64,000 nucleotides of DNA, taken from the NCBI RefSeq assembly GCF_003584105.1, contig NZ_QXFO01000026.1, positions 174,245 to 238,244 on the forward strand. The letters run 5' to 3'. The position numbers were made by a program, and so were the translations under genes. A model generated the notes under the pieces. The model made no database searches, had not been told where the DNA came from, and saw only the letters and a program-made list of their open reading frames with translations. Of this stretch, positions 56,887 to 64,000 are shown piece after piece (the first letter of the stretch is position 1; each line of letters starts with the position of its first letter). The DNA comes from Flagellimonas taeanensis (GTDB lineage Bacteria; Bacteroidota; Bacteroidia; Flavobacteriales; Flavobacteriaceae).

Positions 56887-58569
56887 ATGTTTAAAAGAGC
56901 TCTACTAACCGGCCTTTTAGCCACTTTTCTCTTTGCCTGCAATCAAAAACCCAAAGCCGATATCTGCTACACCATAACCCCGGTTAAGGTGGATAGCGTA
57001 TCACAACTGAAAATCCGCATGAGTATTCCCGCGGATACCAGTGGGGTGACCACCCTGTCGTTTCCCAATGAGGCGTGGGGTCAGGAAAAACTGTTCAACA
57101 CCTTGGGTGAGATGCGTTTGCTGAATGTGGAAGGGGTGGTGGAAAAGGATATGGATAGCAGTCGCATCGTGTTGATGCATCCCAAGGATACTGAACAATT
57201 GGAGTTTGAGTATTTCCTCAAGCAGGACTTTGATGGTGACTTGTCTACAGGCAGAATCTATCGACCTATCATCAGCGATGCTTATTTCCATGCGTTTTCC
57301 CACAATATGTTCATGGTGCCCGAACAGGCAGAGAGCAATCAGGACATTGTATTGGATTGGTCTGCTTTTCCGGAGGATTATACCATCCACAACAGTTTTG
57401 GAAGCCAAAAAAGGGTTCAGGAGTTGAAGGGTATGGATATGGCCCTTTTTGGAAACGCCATTTTTGTGGGAGGGGACTTTAGGGTACTTTCAGGCGACAT
57501 CCAAGGCAACCAGATCAGTTTGGCCACCCGAGGGGAATGGATTCCGTTCCAAGAAGAGGAGGTGTTCCAAGTGCTGGAGCGGACTTTGACCTGTCAACGT
57601 AATTTTTGGAACGATCACTCGCAAGAATATTTCACGGTGACCATGCAACCCTTTCCGCAGGAAACCGGGAGCAGTTTCCAAGGTACGGGGCTTACCAATT
57701 CCTTTGCCACCTCTATTTCCAACAACGATTTTACGGATATTGAACAATTGGTGTACCTGTTCAACCATGAGTTGATGCACAACTGGATCGGGCATGTCAT
57801 CAAAAATGAAAATGAAGAGGAACAATATTGGTTCAGTGAGGGTTTTACCGAATACTATACCTTCAAAAATATTGCAACCAACAAGATCAATGGTCTAACC
57901 GGAGCCTTTTATATCCGCGAGGTGAACCGCACCATACGTGATCTGTATGCTTCTCCAGTGGTGGAAGCCCCCAATGCGGAGATCAACTACGATAACTTTT
58001 GGGGCAATCGGGATTATTCCAAACTGCCGTATTGGAGAGGGGCTGTGTTTGCCTTCTATTTGGACCAAAAAATCCGTGAAACATCCAAAGGAAAACAAAG
58101 TTTGGATGATGTGATGCATCAAATTTATAAGGATGTCAAAGCCAACAATCAAAAACTGACCCATGCCTATTTCATTAAAGTGATGAAGGAATTTTTGGGT
58201 GATGATTTTGAGGCCTTTTTTCAAAAACATATTGAAGAAGGCATTAAGGTGGACCTTTACGGATTGTTTGACGAGTTGGGATTGGAGTATGATCCCATGA
58301 ACGATATTTACGAGCTGGGTTTTACATTTACCGAAGACCGAAAAGGCATCCAAAGTGTAGTGGAAGGCAGTGCGGCCTGGAATGCAGGGTTACGTGAAGG
58401 GGATGAGGTGTTTTCCCGCAGCATTTGGCAAGGCAGCATTGACCACGAAGTAGAACTCGGGGTGAAACGCAATGGAAAAAGATTGGAATTTGTCTTTTAT
58501 CCCATCAAAAAGGCTATGGTGCCCCAACTGAAGGAAACCGAATCCAATATCGAAAAACTTGGCTTTTAA
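56887..58569 (+). CDS. M1/M61-type zinc aminopeptidase with PDZ domain, lipoprotein
   Basis: 560 residues. Lipoprotein signal (FLFAC, Cys18), an N-terminal beta domain, a gluzincin core with His294-Glu295-Leu-Met-His298 (NHELMHNWIGH) and third ligand Glu318 in FSEGFTEYYTF, and a C-terminal PDZ domain (about 475-545, GSAAWNAGLREGDEVFSRS). The spacing from His298 to Glu318 is one residue longer than in standard M1 enzymes. The PDZ points to M61-like glycyl aminopeptidases. It cleaves peptides in the periplasm or at the outer membrane. Converges with the hydroxylase gene with a 4-base overlap. Confidence 0.88.
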   Translation: MFKRALLTGLLATFLFACNQKPKADICYTITPVKVDSVSQLKIRMSIPADTSGVTTLSFPNEAWGQEKLFNTLGEMRLLNVEGVVEKDMDSSRIVLMHPKDTEQLEFEYFLKQDFDGDLSTGRIYRPIISDAYFHAFSHNMFMVPEQAESNQDIVLDWSAFPEDYTIHNSFGSQKRVQELKGMDMALFGNAIFVGGDFRVLSGDIQGNQISLATRGEWIPFQEEEVFQVLERTLTCQRNFWNDHSQEYFTVTMQPFPQETGSSFQGTGLTNSFATSISNNDFTDIEQLVYLFNHELMHNWIGHVIKNENEEEQYWFSEGFTEYYTFKNIATNKINGLTGAFYIREVNRTIRDLYASPVVEAPNAEINYDNFWGNRDYSKLPYWRGAVFAFYLDQKIRETSKGKQSLDDVMHQIYKDVKANNQKLTHAYFIKVMKEFLGDDFEAFFQKHIEEGIKVDLYGLFDELGLEYDPMNDIYELGFTFTEDRKGIQSVVEGSAAWNAGLREGDEVFSRSIWQGSIDHEVELGVKRNGKRLEFVFYPIKKAMVPQLKETESNIEKLGF

Positions 58570-60317
58570 CTTACCAAGCTAGCATCTGCCAATTTGATAC
58601 CATCGTCGATCAAATGGCCCACTTTCGGATTGTTGCGTTTGATGCTTTCCAAATGGTCCAATATCTCTTTTTGAAAATGGTGATCGTCACCCTGCTTGGC
58701 CAATTCATACAGTTCCACGGGTAGTAACCAATCCTCAGAAAATTCACTTTTGATGACCTGGAAAACCTTGTTTCGCGAGATGGTGGTGTTTGTACCTTCC
58801 CTAAAATCCCGCACTTGCTGATAATATTGCTCCAGTTGCAACCTTTTGGGGCTTTTCTTTGGTTTGATGGTGGTTTCGGTCAATTGATGGGTGATAAGGT
58901 CAAAACTGTTGAGGTCGGCCGGACCGTTGTAGGCGGAAACCACACTTTGGCCAACGGCCATGTCGTACAATCCCCATTCCGGTTGAAACAGTACCTTGTC
59001 CTCATGCGTTACGGTACAATCCTTAAAGGTGATGAGGATGATCTTGCCCATCAGATTACGGGTACCGGTTATGATGGTCCCTTCAACCTTGATGCCTCCT
59101 TCAAACTCCAAGGAAATTTGCTCCCCTTCGTAAATCTTATAAGCCTTCAAATCTCGGGGACCCATATCTTCTATAGCGATGTTGATGCCCTTCAATTTGC
59201 CAATGGGCGACCCAAAACCTTCCACGTGATAGGCGGTGCTGTGTCCCACGAGTTCTTTCTCCCGATACGCCAAGGCCGTTGGACCTTTGGTCTGGATATA
59301 AATAGGTTTGCCATCATGCTCGATCACATGATGGAACTCCCCTGAAATTTGAAGTCCCGTACTGAGCTCGATGGTGCCCAGCGCTTGGGAAGTGATCAAT
59401 TTTTTGATGCCCGAAAGCCCACCTTTGCGAACAGCCATAGTGTTGGCAAAATCTTCCAGCACCTGGCTCAAAAAAGCAAAATCCGGGGTAACGAACAATT
59501 GGGGTTGCGGTTTGGTAATGTCAAATTCGGTGCGTGCCCCTTCAATGGAGTAGGGAATCTTTTTCACTTGGTCCGTCATGCACCAAGCACTTTCCCCAAT
59601 GGAGGAAAGCAGTCCCGCCCCATAAATCTTCGGATAATCCACGGAGCCTATCAAGCCGTATTCCACCGTCCACCAGTGCAGGTTTCGGATGAGGGCCATT
59701 TCGCTGGGCTCCCCCATATTTTCTTGCAGGTATTCGATATGTTTTTCGGCTTTTTCAATCTCTTCTTGGGGCGTACCATGGGCCTCTTTGATGATGGAAA
59801 GATGGCGCACCGCATCGTACAGTTCGTAATCCTTGGCGCTGGAAATGGCCTTGCAGCCAATCTCCCCGAAGCGTCGCAAATATTCTGCATATTCGGGATT
59901 GGCGATGATAGGGGCATGCCCGGCACCTTCGTGGATGATATCCGGTGCGGGGGTGTATTCAATGTTTTCCAATTGACGGATGTCCGAAGCGATCACCAAC
60001 ACATTGTACGCCTGAAATTCCATAAAGGCCGAAGGGGGGATAAACCCGTCCACGGCCACGGCGGCCCAACCGATTTCTTTCAGGATACGGTTCATGCCGT
60101 ACATGTTCGGGATCTGGTCGATGGAAATGCCTGTTTTCTCCAATCCATCCACATAGGAACTGTGTGCCACTTGGCTCAAATAATCCACATTTTTTCGCAT
60201 CACATAGCGCCAAACGGCTTGGTCAATGGCCGTATAATCTTCATAGTTCTGCGGTTTGATGAACTGTTTGAGGTGCTTGGGAAGTTTGTCCAGTATGGGA
60301 TTGGATTCGTAACTCAT
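58566..60317 (-). CDS. Aromatic amino acid hydroxylase (phenylalanine 4-monooxygenase-like)
   Basis: 583 residues, about twice the length of typical bacterial phenylalanine hydroxylases. The catalytic core is at the N-terminus: iron ligands His129 and His134 in PDIIHEGAGHAPI and Glu219 in WWTVEYGLIG. It uses tetrahydropterin and oxygen to hydroxylate Phe (or Trp/Tyr). Residues from about 300 on form an extra region of unknown function, with GTRNLMGKIILITFKDCTVT near 430-450. Such long forms occur in Bacteroidetes. Overlaps the aminopeptidase gene by four bases in convergent orientation. Confidence 0.92.
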   Translation of the reverse strand: MSYESNPILDKLPKHLKQFIKPQNYEDYTAIDQAVWRYVMRKNVDYLSQVAHSSYVDGLEKTGISIDQIPNMYGMNRILKEIGWAAVAVDGFIPPSAFMEFQAYNVLVIASDIRQLENIEYTPAPDIIHEGAGHAPIIANPEYAEYLRRFGEIGCKAISSAKDYELYDAVRHLSIIKEAHGTPQEEIEKAEKHIEYLQENMGEPSEMALIRNLHWWTVEYGLIGSVDYPKIYGAGLLSSIGESAWCMTDQVKKIPYSIEGARTEFDITKPQPQLFVTPDFAFLSQVLEDFANTMAVRKGGLSGIKKLITSQALGTIELSTGLQISGEFHHVIEHDGKPIYIQTKGPTALAYREKELVGHSTAYHVEGFGSPIGKLKGINIAIEDMGPRDLKAYKIYEGEQISLEFEGGIKVEGTIITGTRNLMGKIILITFKDCTVTHEDKVLFQPEWGLYDMAVGQSVVSAYNGPADLNSFDLITHQLTETTIKPKKSPKRLQLEQYYQQVRDFREGTNTTISRNKVFQVIKSEFSEDWLLPVELYELAKQGDDHHFQKEILDHLESIKRNNPKVGHLIDDGIKLADASLVS

Positions 60318-60359
60318 TTGTGCATTTTTATCGGTCTTAAAGATACGAAAACGTTATCG

Positions 60360-60377
60360 GTTTCCCTTTAGGGAAAC
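60360..60377. promoter_or_regulatory. Short inverted repeat upstream of the hydroxylase gene
   Basis: GTTTCCCT - TT - AGGGAAAC, a perfect 8-bp inverted repeat about 43 bases before the ATG at 60317. It is a candidate operator. Confidence 0.35.
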
Positions 60378-60384
60378 GTTTAGA

Positions 60385-60500
60385 CAAAAAAGAAGCTTTC
60401 CAAAAAGAATTCATTTCGTCAACCTGATCTTGTTTCAGGTTCCCATCATAAGAGTCTGAAATAAATTCAGAATGACGCTGATTTGCCCTTGGAAAGCTTC
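60385..60500 (-). terminator. Split terminator with a repeat unit in its loop
   Basis: GAAGCTTTCCAA (60392-60403) and TTGGAAAGCTTC (60489-60500) form a perfect 12-bp stem. On the minus strand the far arm is followed by TTTTTTG, so it ends the DUF4136 transcript. The 85 bases between the arms contain a repeat unit, which is unusual for a terminator. Confidence 0.7.
60416..60478. repeat. Dispersed repeat, copy B (CGTCA...TGACG unit)
   Basis: Bounded by CGTCA and TGACG. Contains an inner hairpin AACCTGA...TCAGGTT (60421-60441), matching 20 of 21 bases at 63832-63852, and a second hairpin TCTGAA...TTCAGA. Confidence 0.75.
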
Positions 60501-60509
60501 CTAAATATT

Positions 60510-61079
60510 TTAGTTGACGGCGACTGCCGTTTGGGGAGGATATTCCTTCAAGATCTGGGATACAAATTCTTGGATACGCTGCTCCTTCTTCTCAATGTTC
60601 TTGGTGTTGTTCAGCGTTCCTACGCCCCTGCCTTGCCAGACGAGTTCCTTTTTATTGGCATCGATGACATCAATGTATAGGGAACCTTCGGTACTGGTGC
60701 TGACATTGTTGCCCCAGCCCCAGCCCCAACCGGGACCCCAGACCCAAGGGTTGTAAAATCCGCCATAGCCCCAGCCAAAGTTGTTGTTGTACACATCCAC
60801 ACGCTCACGCTCTTTGGTGAAGATGCTGATGAGCACATCGGGGGTATCGGATTTCACAAAACCACGCGAACCGAGCTCGGCCTCAATGGCACGAAGGATC
60901 CGTTTTTTGTCCAGATCGGATATTTGGGCCTTGTCAATACCCGTTTTGTAAAAAGCATAGCTTTTATAGGTGTTGAAATTGGCTTGTTTGTCGTAATCGG
61001 AAACGACCCGAACAGAACTGCACGAGGCCAAAAGAACAAGGGTCAATGCGACCAACGGAATGAGTTTTAAATTTTTCAT
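60510..61079 (-). CDS. DUF4136-domain lipoprotein
   Basis: 189 residues. Lipoprotein signal (VLLASC), DUF4136 body with FNTYKSYAFYKTG, LRAIEAELGSRGF, PDVLISIFTKERERVDVYNN, a Gly/Trp-rich loop (GPGWGWGWGNN), and DANKKELVWQGRGVGTL. Probably anchored in the outer membrane; function unknown. A single gene with its own terminator. Confidence 0.94.
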   Translation of the reverse strand: MKNLKLIPLVALTLVLLASCSSVRVVSDYDKQANFNTYKSYAFYKTGIDKAQISDLDKKRILRAIEAELGSRGFVKSDTPDVLISIFTKERERVDVYNNNFGWGYGGFYNPWVWGPGWGWGWGNNVSTSTEGSLYIDVIDANKKELVWQGRGVGTLNNTKNIEKKEQRIQEFVSQILKEYPPQTAVAVN

Positions 61080-61143
61080 GGCACTTTTTTTATTTCTTTG
61101 AGATTATGATGAATACGGCACAAATATTATGCCGAAGACAATC

Positions 61144-61314
61144 TTAGTTTCTCCTATTGATCTTTGCATTGTAGCCGTACGGGCAATGGCGGCAACCACT
61201 TTCACAACAATATCCCCGTTTGAGGAGGTATTGTTCGGTAAAGACCCGATACCCTTCTACCGAAAGGTAATAATCGCCCTCTTCCAAGGGAATGTGTTCT
61301 TTCATGCACAGCAT
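61144..61314 (-). CDS. Small Cys-rich protein (DUF5522-like)
   Basis: 56 residues from the ATG at 61314 (53 from the ATG at 61305). Contains YLLKRGYCCESGCRHCPYGY, with four Cys in CC-x3-C-x2-C spacing, which matches the DUF5522 family of small Bacteroidetes proteins and could bind zinc or an iron-sulfur cluster. An in-frame stop lies five codons upstream. The neighbouring DUF4136 gene lies 65 bases downstream on the same strand. Confidence 0.8.
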   Translation of the reverse strand: MLCMKEHIPLEEGDYYLSVEGYRVFTEQYLLKRGYCCESGCRHCPYGYNAKINRRN

Positions 61315-61404
61315 CAATTCGTCTTATAAAGTTAAGGCATTCCGTTGAAAGCCCCTAACGTTTTAAGATTTTGGAAGTAAAGGGGTTATTCACCGAAATT
61401 GTTG

Positions 61405-61809
61405 ATGGTATTGTCGGTCGTGCCCAATTTTCTGTGTTTTTTGCTGTTATATTTGTTGGGAACCGATGAACGTTTTCAGGTGATAGTTGTCTTTAAACAT
61501 TTTTTCTATAAAAATTATGTGGGCCTCTCGCTTTGGCCCTTCATCATCCTAAAAGAGGATTCCCTGAAGACCGATGCCGTGCTCATCAACCACGAACGCA
61601 TCCACCTGAAACAACAGCGAGAACTCCTGATAGTGCCCTTTTACCTGCTCTATGTTTCAGAATGGCTGTTGCGGACCGTCCTCTATATGGACAGTTACCG
61701 CGCCTACCAGAACATCAGTTTTGAGCGTGAGGCCTATGCCAATGAGGCGGATATGCAGTATCTTTCCAAGCGGAAAATCTTCGGGTTTTTGAACTACCTG
61801 ATGCGATAA
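61405..61809 (+). CDS. Small membrane protein with HExxH motif
   Basis: 134 residues from the ATG at 61405; TTG codons at 61399 and 61402 are possible starts too. Two hydrophobic parts (about 1-18 and 75-95) flank INHERIHLKQQRELLIVPFY, which contains HERIH, and a later FEREAYANEADMQYL. Together they resemble the zinc site of M56-type peptidases in a very small protein, an arrangement I have seen only as uncharacterised flavobacterial genes. Whether it is a protease is open. It lies 9 bases before the next gene. Confidence 0.7.
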   Translation: MVLSVVPNFLCFLLLYLLGTDERFQVIVVFKHFFYKNYVGLSLWPFIILKEDSLKTDAVLINHERIHLKQQRELLIVPFYLLYVSEWLLRTVLYMDSYRAYQNISFEREAYANEADMQYLSKRKIFGFLNYLMR

Positions 61810-61818
61810 TACGTTGGA

Positions 61819-62724
61819 GTGAACATCCCCTGTCAGCATATCGACCTGCCCCTTTTCCGTGAAAAGGGCGTAACCCTGTACATCAAACGGGAAGATACCA
61901 TCCATCCGCTCATTTCGGGAAACAAGTACCGCAAGCTCAAATACAATCTGGAGGAAGCCAAAAAACAGGGCCATTCCACGTTGCTCACCTTTGGTGGGGC
62001 CTTTTCCAACCATATTGCGGCCGTGGCCTGCGCCGGAAAGGAACAGGGTTTTGAGACCATTGGGGTGATACGGGGCGAAGAGTTGGCCCATAGTTGGCAG
62101 GACAACCCCACTTTGGCCTTGGCCCATCAGCAGGGGATGCGGTTCCATTTTGTTTCGCGGAGCGAGTATCGGAACAAAAATGAAGCACCCTTCCGCCATG
62201 ATTTGAAAGAGCGTTTTGGGGAGTGCTACCTGCTCCCCGAGGGCGGGACCAACGAATTGGCGGTGCGGGGCTGTGAAGAGATCTTGACGGAAGCGGATGC
62301 CGGTTTCGACCATATCTGCTGTGCCGTGGGCACTGGGGGCACCTTGGCCGGCCTTATCAATTCGACAAAAGAGGGACAGAACGTTCTCGGCTTCCCTGCA
62401 TTGAAGGGCGATTTTTTGAACGATGATATTCGTACATTTGCCCGTAATGATCGGTGGCGATTGGTGACCGATTATCATTTTGGGGGCTATGCCAAAGTGG
62501 ATCGGGAACTGGTGACATTCATCAACCGCTTTAGGGATAAAACCGGGATTCCTTTGGACCCCATCTACACGGGAAAGATGCTTTTTGGTATTTTTGCCCT
62601 TGTAAAACAGGATGTTTTCCCCAAAGGCACCCGAATCTTGGCCATCCACACGGGAGGATTGCAGGGCATTTTGGGCATGAACCTTGTGTTGGAAAAAAAG
62701 AATTTACCGTTATTGGACCTATGA
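61819..62724 (+). CDS. PLP-dependent D-cysteine desulfhydrase / ACC deaminase-like enzyme
   Basis: 301 residues. PLP Lys in SGNKYRKLKYNL near residue 34, TFGGAFSNHIAAVA for cofactor phosphate contact, GTGGTLAGL as the glycine-rich loop, and HTGGLQGILGM near the end. This family degrades D-cysteine or 1-aminocyclopropane-1-carboxylate to give pyruvate or 2-oxobutyrate and ammonia. Which substrate is used cannot be read off. GTG start at 61819. The stop overlaps the next gene (ATGA). Confidence 0.93.
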   Translation: MNIPCQHIDLPLFREKGVTLYIKREDTIHPLISGNKYRKLKYNLEEAKKQGHSTLLTFGGAFSNHIAAVACAGKEQGFETIGVIRGEELAHSWQDNPTLALAHQQGMRFHFVSRSEYRNKNEAPFRHDLKERFGECYLLPEGGTNELAVRGCEEILTEADAGFDHICCAVGTGGTLAGLINSTKEGQNVLGFPALKGDFLNDDIRTFARNDRWRLVTDYHFGGYAKVDRELVTFINRFRDKTGIPLDPIYTGKMLFGIFALVKQDVFPKGTRILAIHTGGLQGILGMNLVLEKKNLPLLDL

Positions 62725-63584
62725 TCAAGCGAATTGGATATGTAATCTTGGTGGCCCTCCTGCTCACAGGTTGCGGCGCCAAGAAAAGAAGGACCACCCA
62801 CCGAAAGGGAGCTCCTGCCATCAGTAGGACGGAGACCAGGGAAAACACCAAGGTGACTGCGGAAGAGCGGACCGAGGGATCCAACCTCTACCCAATGCCC
62901 GAAGACCCGGGAAGGTTCGAGAAGTTTCCCATTTCGGATACCCAGGAATACATCAAGACCTTTGCCGAAATTGCCCAGTACGAAATGCGGGCCTTTGGTA
63001 TTCCCGCCAGTATCACCTTGGCACAGGGCATTCTGGAAAGTGGCTCCGGACGGGGGGAGCTTACCCTGAAGACGAACAACCACTTTGGGATCAAATGCCA
63101 TACGGGCTGGGAGGGCGAGTTCGATTTTCATGATGACGATGCCAAGGGGGAGTGTTTCCGCAAGTACAACCACCCCATGTTCTCCTTTCGCGACCACAGT
63201 CTTTTCCTAACGTCGCGTTCGCGTTATGCATTTTTGTTCAATTACCGACGGGACGATTATAAAAAATGGGCCCATGGCCTCAAACAGGCGGGCTATGCCA
63301 CGGACCGTCAATATCCGCAGAAATTGATCGCCCTGATCGAACGCTACGATTTGCACAAATACGACGAGGCCGTAGTGGAAACCAGTGAGGAACCTGTTCG
63401 TCAGCCCACGACGGAGGATACGCCCGAACCGCAAGAAACCTTGACCCATACCGTAGAGAAGGGGGATACCTTGTATGCCATATCCAGAAAATATGAGGTT
63501 TCTGTGGATGAACTGAAACGGATGAACCGATTGAACGACAACACCATCTCCATTGGGCAGGTACTCCATGTCCGTGTGCAGTGA
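62721..63584 (+). CDS. Glucosaminidase-domain lipoprotein with LysM
   Basis: 287 residues. Lipoprotein signal (LLLTGC), a Flg_J/LytD-type N-acetylglucosaminidase domain (about 75-210, with catalytic Glu in GILESGSGRGEL and NNHFGIKCHTGWEG), a Pro/Glu-rich linker, and one C-terminal LysM (about 240-286, HTVEKGDTLYAISRKYEVS). It hydrolyses peptidoglycan glycans and binds the wall through LysM. The ATG overlaps the stop of the PLP enzyme gene by four bases. Confidence 0.95.
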   Translation: MIKRIGYVILVALLLTGCGAKKRRTTHRKGAPAISRTETRENTKVTAEERTEGSNLYPMPEDPGRFEKFPISDTQEYIKTFAEIAQYEMRAFGIPASITLAQGILESGSGRGELTLKTNNHFGIKCHTGWEGEFDFHDDDAKGECFRKYNHPMFSFRDHSLFLTSRSRYAFLFNYRRDDYKKWAHGLKQAGYATDRQYPQKLIALIERYDLHKYDEAVVETSEEPVRQPTTEDTPEPQETLTHTVEKGDTLYAISRKYEVSVDELKRMNRLNDNTISIGQVLHVRVQ

Positions 63585-64000
63585 TGGTTTGTCCGCCACA
63601 TCAGCCTGAACTCGGACCCTGAGCGGAGTCGAAGGGTAAAGCAGCATGTCGTTCTCGACTGCGCTCGAACTGACATTGAGCACGTCAACCTGGACTCGGC
63701 CCCTGAACGGAGTCAAAGGGCGAGCGAAGGATCTCACGGTAAGTTTTATCGATGATGGGATACCGAAACGAGTTCGGCATGACGAAGATACTGTCCGTTC
63801 GGCAGGCGCTCGAACTAATATTGGGCACGTCAACCTGAACTTGTTTCAGGTTCTCATAAATGTTGTGGGTATTGGGCCCTGAGTGCAGTCGAAGGGCGAG
63901 CGAAGGATCTCACGGTAAGTTTTATCGATGATGGGATGCCGAAACGAGTTCGGCATGACGAAGATACTGTCCGTTCGGCAGGCGCTCGAACTGATATTGG
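63585..64000. repeat. Repeat array at the right edge
   Basis: No gene. Three variants of the unit CCTGAGCGGAGTCGAAGG (63618-63635, 63702-63719, 63878-63895) and one hairpin unit at 63832-63852. From 63718 a segment of about 107 bases recurs at 63894 with two mismatches, a period of 176 bases. The array leaves the window. Confidence 0.85.

Noticed and set aside
59349..60371. Long plus-strand open frame opposite the hydroxylase gene
   Set aside because: It mirrors the hydroxylase codons and has no protein features of its own.
63585..64000. CRISPR array at the right edge
   Set aside because: Repeat copies differ, the period is 176 bases and there are no regular 30-base spacers or Cas genes.

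Overview
The window looks like chromosome from a marine member of the Flavobacteriaceae (Muricauda/Flagellimonas-like is my guess from protein style). The evidence is two SusC/SusD pairs, GSCFA, DUF4230, DUF5522 and DUF4136 proteins, LytS/LytTR pairs, an AraC regulator fused to a TPR membrane sensor, few Shine-Dalgarno sites, and several -7 boxes of the Bacteroidetes type TAnnTTTG. No phage, IS element, CRISPR array or rRNA was seen. One tRNA (initiator Met) is present.

Layout. 1-4.8 kb: edge of a propeller/LuxR sensor, an MFS exporter, and two AraC-type regulators, one a membrane sensor and one a short paralogue. 5.0-9.9 kb: SusC/SusD pair 1, closed by a strong terminator. 10-15.5 kb: secreted protein, AraC regulator, amidohydrolase lipoprotein, DoxX protein, M28 peptidase with PDZ. 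15.5-19.7 kb: two tandem LytS-LytTR two-component systems on the minus strand. 20-27.6 kb: SusC/SusD pair 2 with two extra surface lipoproteins and a secreted S8 protease. The gene order recalls the Bacteroides BT2264-BT2261 complex, so oligopeptide uptake is plausible. 27.7-30.2 kb: NarL-type response regulator and TPR histidine kinase.

30.4-33.9 kb is the most unusual part. It is a three-gene operon of (i) a [2Fe-2S] ferredoxin / class III nucleotide cyclase / globin fusion, (ii) a BBE-like FAD oxidoreductase and (iii) a small multi-pass membrane protein that looks like the Pycsar effector family (PycTM, DUF5706). The cyclase lacks the usual adenine-specifying lysine. The set reads as a redox- or gas-sensing cyclic-nucleotide system with a membrane effector, either a Pycsar-like defence variant or a signalling relative. 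An 18-bp perfect palindrome lies between this operon and the divergent histidine kinase.

34-64 kb is mostly housekeeping: initiator tRNA, AGCS symporter, Era, Der, PbpC with an alpha-2-macroglobulin, a large outer-membrane beta-barrel protein, a LemA/TPM cluster with MerR and M23 genes, AlaS, GSCFA, DUF4230, a zinc aminopeptidase, an aromatic amino acid hydroxylase, DUF4136, a small DUF5522 protein, an HExxH protein, a D-cysteine desulfhydrase-like enzyme and a glucosaminidase with LysM. Short dispersed repeats occur at about 55.2, 60.4 and 63.6-64.0 kb. The last run is a tandem array that leaves the window.
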